A DNA stretch of 64,000 nucleotides from Axinella damicornis (lineage: Eukaryota; Porifera; Demospongiae; Axinellida; Axinellidae), in contig OZ007507.1 of assembly GCA_963931865.1 (NCBI GenBank), forward strand, positions 682,001 to 746,000, in the 5' to 3' direction. Positions 54,536 to 64,000 of this stretch are shown one piece after another; position 1 is the first letter of the stretch, and every line of letters starts with the position of its first letter. A program made the position numbers and the translations under genes. Under the pieces are notes generated by a model, which saw only the letters and a program-made list of their open reading frames with translations, had not been told where the DNA came from and did not search any database.

Positions 54536-57500
54536 CTACTCTTGAAGGAGATGCTGTATTTCAGCAACGGTGAGGGTAGACTCCCGCTCATTACTGCAGG
54601 GAGATCGTGGTGTGTGTGCACAGTGGGAACCAGTAACCTGAATCAAGGACACTTTGGTTTCACAGGACACTTCAGCTTCCTCTCATACTGAGCAGAGCAT
54701 ACGTGTATCACACAGAAGATGTCTAGCAGGCAGAGGCAACGTCGTGGAACAAGATTTTGGAACAAGACTTGAATCAGGTTGTGCAAAGTGTGAAACGGCA
54801 GCGAGAAACTGTCTCAGGATTCCAATCAGCGTATACACCATCCAAACTTCACATCCTAGCGGGACTAGCAGCGCCCTCTTAATGGCACTTATTGCTGGCT
54901 TGTCACTATGAACCATACTAGCATCTTTCTGGTGATGGTAGATTGCTGCGGAATTCAAGCTAAACTCACGTCTCCACGTCGAAATCAGATTCATTGTCAC
55001 ACATAGCTCATGACGTCCGAATTGAACACATCAAGTGGTGTGTGCATCCCAGATGTCTGCATTGAGCATACGTGTACGTACTGTGGGGCACAGTAATTGC
55101 ATCCCCACTCTGCAACAACTATACTGTGTTATTCCCCCCGAAGTGAGGACATGTTACTAATGGACGTACTGTACATTTTGTGACCAAATCAGGCAATACA
55201 CCTCACACGTGTATGCGTCTACCACTCCCTCAGCATACCTGATGAGGAACTTGGTCTTGTCAGCCTCACTGTTCAGCAGGTTGTAGATACGCTCTTCCAC
55301 GGAGTCCTTGACATAGAACCTGTGGACTGTGGTAGGCCTGCAAAGTGGCATATGGGTTTCAGTTAGAACTGCTACACACCCATCCACACCCACACATACA
55401 TGTACCCACCCATCCATCCATCCATACACACCCACTCCTATCCCACGCAGTAATAACATAAACACATCTGATAATGTAATGTGACTGTGTGCTCTTGATT
55501 AACCAGTATCACATGGCTATACAAAATGCCAAGCAATTGCCTTACTGTTGCTGCATCTCCTTCAAGACTAGTCCATCATATCACTAGCAGCTGTTCAAAT
55601 GACAGAGACAAACTCACTTGGTCTGCCCCATGCGGTGCACTCGTCCAATGGCCTGGAGCTCCACTCCGATATTCAGCGATGGTTCGACCAGTAGCACATG
55701 GGTTGCTTCCACAATGTTCAGCCCCTTTGAACCCGAGTGGAAGGGTAGCAGTAGCACGTTGATGTCCGGGCTGGTCTTGAACGTTGCTAGGTTTTCCTAA
55801 TGGAAGGACAGGCACACTGTAGTCAGACTCAGAACTCTACTATGGCAATCCTCCTAATTAAAGGTAATTAACATTCTAATGTCTGGACAATATAAGGTTA
55901 ATAACTACAACCTGTCACACGTAAAATGGTAACACAATCCATCAGGTACAGACCAACAGGTACAGACCACCAGGTGCAGACCATCAGGTGCAGACCAACA
56001 GGTATAGACCATCAGGTGTAGAGAGCATCTGCTGCTTGTGCACGGTTACCTGGAAGGTGCTCTTGGTTTTCAAGAATGAGAATTTGATGTCGTTTTCTCT
56101 CATCGCACGGGCTATCAACTCCAGGATATCCAACCACTACAAGACAAGAGGAAGATCAGGTAGACAGATGGGTCAGACGAGTAGACATGGAGATCACATG
56201 ACTCACAGATGGACAGACATGGAGGTCACATGACTCACGGATGGACAGACATGGAGGTCACATGACTCACGGATGGACAGACATGGAGGTCACATGACTC
56301 ACGGATGGACAGACATGGAGGTCACATGACTCACAGATGGACAGACATGGAGGTCACATGACTCATGGATGGACAGACATGGAGGTCACAAGACTCACAG
56401 ATGAGAACACGAGGGCCTTTGCTCCTGGTTCCTGCTGTTGAATGTTCATCAGTGCCCGAGTGACGCCAATGATCTTGGTTGAGTGACTGCCCTGGGAGGA
56501 GGAAGAGAGGGGAGAGAGAAAATATGGTCCTGCAATCCTAAGAGCATGTGAAGTGGTGATCCAATTGTTCGACCCAGTCCACTGAGTCCTTTGATGAATA
56601 TCCTTCCTGGAAGGTACTTTCTCTCTGCCTCAGGGGCAGCCCCACTGACAGGGAACAACTACGAAGACACACATGAAGGTGAACATTGGAGGCTGCAAGC
56701 TACAGACCTTCATCCTCACACCCATAATGTAAGCTACTATACACATTCACTGAGCACACACTTTGATAGGGAACTGTTTGTCCTCCTCACTGCCCGTCCT
56801 GACGTAGTGGATCTCCGTGGAGAGGGAGGGGACTCGGCAGAGGGGGCACTTGATGGGTACCTCCTCACGGTAGCCCCAGGAGGTGTACATGTGGCGCCGC
56901 CGCATGTTGACCATTGTGAATATACACTCCATGCAGAGTGGGTGGCCGCACGTGAATACACCCCACTGAGGGAGGAGGGGTAGGAGAGGACGGACAGTGA
57001 GGGATGGAGGAGGGATGGTGGGTGGGAAGGAGGAAGGGAGGGGGAGAGGGTGTGAGAAGGGAGGGAAAGAGGAAGGGACAAAGGAGCGAGGGTGGGAGGG
57101 AGCCAGGGAAGGGTAGAAGGGAGAGAGAAAGGATGGGAGGGAGGGAGGGAGATGGTACAACTGCAAGTTGCAAGATGTTGTCTACAAAGCCACACAACTG
57201 CTACAGATTGTGTGTGGGTCTTATGAACTGGCTACATGACCTATAAAGGACCTATAAAGGTGTTTGTCCATCAGATAGCCCCCAACGGCCATGGGCCACT
57301 TTAGGTAAGGATAAACAATAGCACACAGGAAATTAAGAAACCAAGGACGACAAACACTCCTTCTGTCTAGCCTCGTTCCTGGCTGCCATTGCTGGGGACT
57401 CTAATCCATGCACAAATATAGCTACAACACAATGGACGCAGGGATGGAGCGGAACGGCAGTTTCCTGCCTCAAGCCGAAAAGGGAAAAGTGTTAACACAC

Positions 57501-57982
57501 GTACACACAGTGATGTAAGATAGGCTGGAGGTTTCTTCTGTAAATCTGGAGTATCAAGTTTCTCTGTTTATCCAACATCCAGACTCCACCTTATACAACA
57601 AACAAGGGGCTCACTGTAATCACTGTGTCTCACCTCTCCTCCCAAGTGTCGTGTGCAGACGGGACACACCTGAGCACTCTCACCCTGTTGTTCCTGGGTC
57701 TACATAGAAGATCATATAGAGCCCAAGTCATGTCTACATACATGTATTGCTCTGTGCATCGCACTGGGGCTCACGTACCTTGGTGAGGTTCTTGAGGTAG
57801 AGGACCTGCCTGACACACTTCTTGAGGCTGTCCTGGGTGACCAACTTGTCGGTGATAAACTGAGAGACCATGAAGTCAACCTGAGGAGGAGGTCCCTAGC
57901 AATTAACTATGATGACTTACTTGTATAGTGAATTTTACAAAAGGTGGATTGTTCCTGCAGTCCCCCCTCACACACACACATA

Positions 57983-58038
<56 letters not shown>

Positions 58039-61000
58039 AAACACACACACACACCACACACACCATGCACCTCAAAGGGATTGATGGTGGAGGGTACATC
58101 AAAGCCCAGGAGGATCTCGTAGGGGGTCATGAGTCGGAGTCGGGAGGAGGCCATCCGAAGCTCATCACACGCACACAGACGCTTGTCTGCAGCCAGCCAG
58201 AGAGCTCGAATTGCCTGACAGGGAGGAGAACAGAGCATTGTGATCCGGGATAGCTTAGTTCAGACCATTTTAGGGGGGCTTTTCACAATCATTAACAATA
58301 CACTGTTGCGTCCAGCTATCTTACAGTGTTGTTGTCGAATTGGCAGTTACCAAAACTCCTTATATGGTAGCAATAACTACTTTGTTAAGAAGCCCATGTG
58401 GGCTCACATGGATAGTCACACAGTACCCAAACACTATACATGTCTCTGAATTAGTGCACCGTGAAATACATCGTCTCTGAATCAGTCCACCACAACACAT
58501 TGCATTACCTTGTACTCTTTCTTGAGGGCCTCCAGGTACGCCAGGAAGGCTTGCGCGGATCCCAGGAGCAGAGCAGGGGCACCTGCAGACGTAATGTACA
58601 GTGTGAGCCATTCACCACACACAAGCTCTCACCAGTTCTTGGAACTTGCGTGTTTGCTAATTCATAGTTGCTTATGTTTTAGCCTCAAACCTGCGTCGTG
58701 CCCGGGTTCAAGGCTGCTTACGTTTGTGTTTGACAAAGGAGAGAAGACATCGGAGGATCCTCTCAAAGATACTCAGGGCACGAGAGCCGTCACCATGCTC
58801 CGAGCTGCAGGGTGGAAAGTTGAACAAGAAAGGAACCGAGACACTTGAGTATGAACTACAAGCCACGGGCAACAATACAAGTGTAATTTACGTCTCTAGC
58901 AGTAACTAATATTGACTGTAGATAGTTCTTGGACAAAAGGCAGGAAAAAAAATTATAGTACGGCAATCATCGTCAGGCAATAATAATTGTATCATACAGA
59001 AGACACCTTGTGGGAAGACAGGCACACGGAGGATGTCTGTACATCCATACAACATATAAGACATTGGGCAGAGACAATGGGAATGGACTAGGGCACTTAC
59101 CGCATGTGGCCCTCCTCCGCAGCGTGGTACCTCGCAAACAAGAGCCTCTCGTACGCAATGGAGATCTCCTCTGTCACACACAGCAGGCACCTGCAGTGGG
59201 GATCGTTGAGCTCATATTACTGTCCCCAGCAATATACACACATACACCCACCCAGCACAATCGCATCTCGGATATTAGCTCAAGTGTTTTCATGCTGTGC
59301 TGCCTTCCTTCCAACACTAGCTCCTCCTTCCTCACCCCCCTTCCCTGAAAAGCAGCCTCCTTCCTCACCCCCCTTCCCTGAAGAGCAGCCTCCTCCTTCC
59401 TCACCCCCATTCCCTGAAGAGCAGCCTCCTCCTTCCTCACCCCCCTTCCCTGAAGAGCAGCCTCCTCCTTCCTCACCCCCCTTCCCTGAAGAGCAGCCTC
59501 CTCCTTCCTCACCCCCCTTCCCTGAAGAGCAGCCTCCTCCTTCCTCACCCCCCTTCCCTGAAGAGCAGCCTCCTCCTTCCTCACCCCCCTTCCCTGAAGA
59601 GCAGCCTCCTCCTTCCTCACCCCCCTTCCCTGAAGAGCAGCAGCCTCCTTCCTCACCCCCCTTCCCTGAAGAGCAGCCTCCTCCTTCCTCACCCCCCTTC
59701 CCTGAAGAGCAGCCTCCTTCCTCACCCCCCTTCCCTGAAGAGCAGCCTCCTCCTTCCTCACCCCCCTTCCCTGAAGAGCAGCCTCCTCCTTCCTCACCCC
59801 CCTTCCCTGAAGAGCAGCCTCCTCCTTCCTCACCCCCCTTCCCTGAAGAGCAGCCTCCTCCTTCCTCACCCCCTTCCCTGAAGAGCAGCCTCCTCCTTCC
59901 TCACCCCCCTTCCCTGAAGAGCAGCCTCCTCCTTCCTCACCCCCCTTCCCTGAAGAGCAGCCTTATCCTCACATTTCATCACCCTGCATGGAGTCTGGTC
60001 GCAGGTGGCAAGCCCCAACTTCAACCACTAGATCGTCAGAAGGAGAGGCAGAGAGCTCGTCCAGCGTCTCCAGCAATCGCCCCCGGCACCCCTGTACAAC
60101 ACAACAGTAGACAACTGCTTTAAGGGTCACCTATATCATATCAAGGCTGATTGTTGTGGTGTATTCAGCTAAGTTTCAACCAATCAGAGAGCCACATTTG
60201 ACCCCCTAGACAGGAAGTGAAAGTGTATTTGTTCATGGCCTTTTAATATGTGCGTATATATTATGTGTGTGTGGAGGGTGGGGGAGGGGAGGGGTGAGGG
60301 GGAAAGGTGGGGGGAGGGGGAGGAGGGGGAGGGGGGGGAGGGGGAGGAGGGGGGGAGGGGGAGAAGGTAATGTTGCACATACTGAGATTGTGCTATGTCT
60401 TGGAGTCAATTTGGCTGTCCCAATGACCAGTGCTGCCTCAGCATGTTAACTGGTGTTAAACAACGGAGGGAAGTCTGACCTCAATCTTGTCCATATGGGA
60501 GCACAGGAACAACTGCATACCCTCCACATGGCGGAAACTGGCAGACAAAAGAAAACCGTATTAGCTGTAAAACAACGATGGTGCCCTATTCAGAACAAGC
60601 ACGTGAAGTCCAATTAACCCACAGACCAAACACACATGCGTACTTTCTTGTGATATAGGAGTACATATATGCTGGGCACCAATCAGAACTATGTTCTCGT
60701 CTTTAATTAGCCGTACTGTTATGATGTCATTACCCCCAAACCCTAATCAGGAATGTTGTTAATAACTGTTAATAATGACATGCCAACCATCCCATGGTTA
60801 CCCATCCAGCATTTATTCTAGTTCAGTGCAGTCGACATCTGTTTATACTGCAACTCAATAGTCTCACATGGCCAGAGGCTAGGGTACAAGTGAACAGCCT
60901 TCGACTTGCAGAGCTAGAGCTATATATATGTGGGGTCGAGCAGTGAGCGCAATCGACATTTTATCTCAGCTCCACACTCTCAAAGCCATACTAGCTGGAC

Positions 61001-63831
61001 CAGGACCATGCAGCAGATCACGTAGATAGCAGATACTCGTAAGGTTACACACAAGGAATGAAGCGGATACATACCCTAGTTATAGTTTAGCAACTGCTAC
61101 CGGTGAAATGAAGGTGTGGCCTACTTGATTCTAATATTCGGGAACTCTTGGTTGCTGGAGAGCTCTGTGTTGACAGCCTCCAGCAGTTCCTGGCCATGCA
61201 CGGAGTGATCCACCCATTGGAGGAGAGACAGCCACCACGGACAGCTCGGGGTCTGCAGAGGGGAGTAGAATGAGGTGCTTGTTACACACTGCATCACCCC
61301 CCCCCCCTCCCCACAAATACACACCCACACACAACACACCACTGGCTTTCTCTTGGGTTGGTTGGTTGCAGGCGTATCAGCTGATGGTTCACTGCTACTC
61401 ATCTCCTGTGACTGAGTGCTCCCAACGTTCCGGATAGGCTGTATAGTGTCCGCAGAGTCACCATGCGTACTGTCACAAGACTGACAAGCCCCAGAAGAGT
61501 CATCCCCACTGTTAGAGTCACTAGCAGGATCTCCACAACACTCTCCCCTTGCTAGCTCCCCCAGAACCTCTTCGGACTTCGTACCATCTGAGATTTGTTC
61601 TGGAGGCTGTACAGCATTTGCTTGAGATACACAAACACTGGTGTCTCCACAACCCTTGCCCCCTGCCAGCTCCACCAGGTCCTCTCCACAACCCTTGTCC
61701 CTTGCCAGCTCCCCCAGTTCCTCTCCACAACCCTTGCCACGTGCCAGCTCCTCTCCACAACCTTCATCCATTGGTAGCTCCCCAAGGTACTCTGCCTGAG
61801 CCCAGTTGGCCTGTGGGTGGAGGAACAGTCATGAGCAATCTTTGCCTCCATGAGAGCACTTCAACACCACCAGCCTCATATCCCACCATCCGGCTTTGTC
61901 ACTGTACCTCTAGCTTGGCACTGTCAATGGCTTGTTTGGACACTACCAGTCCCTCAACAGCTGCCCTGACTTGCGCCTCTGGCTTCTCACTGTATTTATC
62001 CCTCAACACCTTAGCCTGTGGTGTGTGTGCATGTGTGTGTGTGCATGTGTGTGTGTGTGTGTGTGGGGGGGGGGGGGGAGCTGAAAACACTCAAGGTGGG
62101 AGAACCCCGGGATCAAGGTTACGCATGGACGTACATCTTCAATCAAGTGATCATCCCTCAGCGTGTGTGAGTTTCCTGCCCTCCCTTCCCTCAGGAGCTG
62201 CGAGAGATTCTCCATCGTGTGAATACGCTGCAGGGAGTTCAACATGCACATAACAATATTCCCAATCGAGCTGCGGACTTCACCAAGTCAGTTGGTGAAC
62301 TACCTGCAGCTTATCGCAGTCAACGTCATGTTTCTCGTGCTCCTGCCAGGCAAGCATAGCCTCCCGGTAGTTCTCCACTGCACAGTCCCACTGGAGCAGG
62401 GGATGAAACAGCCGTCAGGGAAGGTTTGGACAATCCAGCAAACATAACACCAATGTGTGTCTCTCCCACCTCCTCCTTGAGGATGAAGATGCCGGCCAGT
62501 CCGTTGAGAGTTGCCACGAGTTGCCGCAGTTCCTCCCTGGCTTCAACCTTAGCCTGCATGATCAGCTTGTCAAGGAGCTCAGGCATTGTCAAGCAACTGG
62601 GAGAAGGGGGAAATAGGGAGGGAGGGAGGGAGGGAGGGAGGGAGGGAGGGAGGGAGGGAGGGAGGGAGGGAGGGAGGGAGGGAGGGAGGGAGGGAGGGAG
62701 GGAGGGAGGGACGGAAGGACAGAGGGAGGGAAAGAGAGGGGGGAAGGGAGGTAAGCAGGGAGAGGAAATTAATAGTAAACTTATTCGTAGCATGCAGGTC
62801 ACATGGAGGTCACATGCAGGTCACATGGAGCCTGACAGTCAATAACTGGATGATCATTGTCCTCACTTCTTGCTGCTGATGTTAATAGGCAGGTAGCCAC
62901 CCCTGACAATCTGAGGGTGGCAGCAGGCTTGCCGCAGTCTATGGAGTGGGGTCATCAGCTGTGCAAACATGAGGGAGGGGGCGAGGGAGGGGGGGGTGGG
63001 AGGGAGGGAAGGGGGAGGAAGGGAGGGAGGCAGGAGGGAGGGAGGGAAGGAGGGAGGGAGCAATTGATCTTGGACTACTCCATCCCTCATTGGTTTGTAT
63101 ATGTACCGTACTCTCGCGAAAGTCCGCCCATGGGCGCTGCTTACTTTCTCACCAAACAGGGGGGTGGGTGCTCTTTCGAGTGTTTCCGCATTCAACCTCG
63201 AAAGAGCACCCACCTTTGTTTACGTACACAAGTAGCAATAGCAGCGATCGAGCAGCGATCGAGCAGCAATCGCGCGTGAGTCAAAGCCCTCTCAGCACAT
63301 CTACATCGCTGGAGTCACTAGCAACATCACCGCTCACCACGTTATCTTCGCTGCCGCCAAGCGCTGGCTGAGGTCCAGCGTGGAGGCCGCGGGGCTGTCG
63401 TCAGTACAGGCAAGCCAGGCAACACACATGGACACCATAGATACGGATACACAGACTAATAGAGACTTGCTGCAAGGAGGTTCTTACCTCAGATACACTG
63501 GAACATCTCACCAATGCGCTCCATCGCCTGTTACACGAGGCACGAGGCTATAGCACGAGGGTGGGCGCTCATTCGAGTAAACTTTGACCCTATATAGAAA
63601 ATTGAGCCAAAAGTGGGGGGTGGGCGCTCTTTGCGGAGTGGGCGGACTTTCGCGAGAGTACGGTATATTCACTGAAGAGTTTAACACACGGAGGGAGGGA
63701 GGGAGGGAGGGAGGGAGGGAGATGGAAAAGTATCAGTACATGACTCGTGGCTAACCTTCTGCACAGTGGACTGCAGCAGGCTTGAGAGAGTGAGGCTACT
63801 CTCAGGAAGGTAGGCTAGGACCTGGAGGCAT

Positions 63832-63862
<31 letters not shown>

Positions 63863-64000
63863 TGAGGAGTCAGAACAACTCCTGCAAAGTCATCACAGAG
63901 GTCACTAGACAATAGTTTACTGGGTAGTGGAAGGTCACACCTCTCTCACCTTGGCTAAATCAGAGGTGCATGTCTGCTGTTGGCGACGGTAAAAGTACGC
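54536..64000 (-). CDS. SHPRH: SHPRH E3 ubiquitin ligase / SNF2-family ATPase, C-terminal part (5' end outside window)
   Basis: SHPRH (yeast Rad5-related) ubiquitinates PCNA in DNA damage tolerance. On the minus strand, exons visible in order encode: [17 protein letters not shown] (63952-64000); [10 protein letters not shown] (to ~63753); [20 protein letters not shown] (~62960-62866); [20 protein letters not shown] plus [12 protein letters not shown] (~62590-62470); [20 protein letters not shown] (~62395-62307); [17 protein letters not shown] (~62230-62137); [17 protein letters not shown] (~62015-61910); a lineage-specific insert (61810-61343); [20 protein letters not shown] (61252-61125); [19 protein letters not shown] (~60540); [14 protein letters not shown] (~60095-59985); a stretch with [20 protein letters not shown] (~59190-59100); [16 protein letters not shown] (~58800-58720); [12 protein letters not shown] (~58214-58066); [13 protein letters not shown] (~57893-57779); a RING in two exons, [12 protein letters not shown] (~57690-57634) and [20 protein letters not shown] to CPLCR (~56966-56766); [20 protein letters not shown] (~56495-56408); the helicase C lobe ([35 protein letters not shown]; 55796-55617); [14 protein letters not shown] (55337-55239); and [14 protein letters not shown], stop (54593-54536). 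Match to the vertebrate protein is clear throughout. The H15, PHD and first SNF2 lobe should lie beyond 64000. Confidence 0.93.
56180..56402. repeat. 32-base minisatellite in a SHPRH intron
   Basis: About seven copies of ATGGACAGACATGGAGGTCA followed by CATGACTCACGG, ending beside the exon that encodes GAKALVFS. Units alternate CACGG and CACAG. Confidence 0.92.
57000..57160. repeat. (GGGA)-rich low-complexity stretch in the SHPRH RING intron
   Basis: A purine-only stretch of imperfect GGGA/GGAG repeats directly upstream (gene sense) of the second RING exon. It gives a long pyrimidine tract on the gene strand. Confidence 0.85.
57970..58063. repeat. (CA)n microsatellite in a SHPRH intron
   Basis: About 35 CA units, followed by CCAAACACACAC and CCACACACACC. 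Confidence 0.9.
59330..59962. repeat. 36-base minisatellite in a SHPRH intron, about 17 copies
   Basis: Unit CCTCCTCCTTCCTCACCCCC then CTTCCCTGAAGAGCAG, 36 bases, so a multiple of three. Both strands stay open through the array ([11 protein letters not shown] on plus, [12 protein letters not shown] on minus). A few units lack 3 bases, and the late units lose a C, which breaks the phase. It lies between two SHPRH exons and reads as non-coding. Confidence 0.95.
60240..60366. repeat. G-rich low-complexity stretch in a SHPRH intron
   Basis: GGGGGAGG-type repeats on the plus strand, pyrimidine-rich on the gene strand. No unit is cleanly tandem. Confidence 0.8.
62607..62715. repeat. (GGGA)n microsatellite in a SHPRH intron
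   Basis: About 25 uninterrupted GGGA units. On the gene strand it is (TCCC)n, ahead of the exon encoding [11 protein letters not shown]. Confidence 0.95.
63104..63665. mobile_element. TA-flanked MITE (562 bases) in a SHPRH intron
   Basis: The left end TACCGTACTCTCGCGAAAGT then CCGCCCA is the exact reverse complement of the right end (GGGCGG, then ACTTTCGCGAGAGTACGGTA). This gives perfect inverted repeats of about 26 bases with TA at both borders, as in Tc1/mariner-type elements. Internal GGGTGGGCGCTC motifs repeat the subterminal region. No transposase is present, but an open frame occupies about 63243-63552. Confidence 0.85.
63832..63861. repeat. Poly-G run (30 bases) in a SHPRH intron
   Basis: A 30-base G homopolymer, poly-C in the gene sense, just upstream of the exon encoding [16 protein letters not shown]. 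Confidence 0.85.

Noticed and set aside
59104..60123. 339-codon plus-strand open frame with repeated [11 protein letters not shown]
   Set aside because: It is the translation of the 36-base intronic minisatellite in SHPRH, lacks a recognisable domain and overlaps SHPRH exons on the other strand.
62426..63279. Glu/Gly/Arg-repeat open frames
   Set aside because: Produced by the (GGGA)n repeats and the MITE in SHPRH introns.

Overview
The window is nuclear DNA from an animal, most probably a sponge or another early-branching invertebrate. Nearly every gene is split by short GT-AG introns. The gene set is metazoan: a NUDT9-type Nudix hydrolase, the ribosome-assembly factor NLE1, the p24 cargo receptor TMED2, a RILP-like protein, MRPL18, a CCDC33-like coiled-coil protein, GLOD4 and SHPRH. 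Start codons often lie only 70-200 bases from the next gene. No bacterial operon features are seen. The sponge assignment is inference from compactness, repeat style and lineage-specific gene families; no marker gene proves it.

Layout: (1) 1-21 kb is a compact housekeeping block: NUDT9 3' end (+), NLE1 (-), TMED2 (-), RILP-like (+), MRPL18 (-), CCDC33-like (+), a type II membrane glycosyltransferase (+) and GLOD4 (+). TMED2/RILP-like and MRPL18/CCDC33-like are head-to-head pairs with 129 and 69 bases between start codons, each holding a CRE-like site. (2) 21-54 kb is a lineage-specific cluster in which four secreted M14 zinc carboxypeptidases (CP1-CP4) alternate with six type II membrane sulfotransferases (ST1-ST6): CP1, CP2, ST1, ST2, ST3, ST4 (broken), CP3, ST5 and ST6 (both minus), CP4. 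CP1/CP2, ST1-ST2/ST3-ST4 and ST5/ST6 are successive local duplications, with signs of gene conversion. (3) 54.5-64 kb is the 3' two-thirds of SHPRH on the minus strand, with introns full of minisatellites and one TA-flanked inverted-repeat element; its 5' end lies beyond the window.

Exon structures of NLE1, TMED2, RILP-like, MRPL18, GLOD4, the glycosyltransferase, CP1-CP4, ST5 and ST6 were worked out by hand from splice sites, and each summed to an intact reading frame. CP1 contains a 200-N scaffold gap flanked by two near-identical copies of exons 9-11, best read as overlapping contig ends rather than biology.

Non-coding structure is rich. There is a dispersed palindrome family with arm TAGCCTCGTTCCCAGG (about eleven full copies plus half-sites), four MITE-like elements, a LINE reverse-transcriptase remnant shared by CP1 and CP2, a 146-base palindrome in front of ST5, G or C homopolymers of 17-32 bases, and several minisatellites that grew out of splice junctions.
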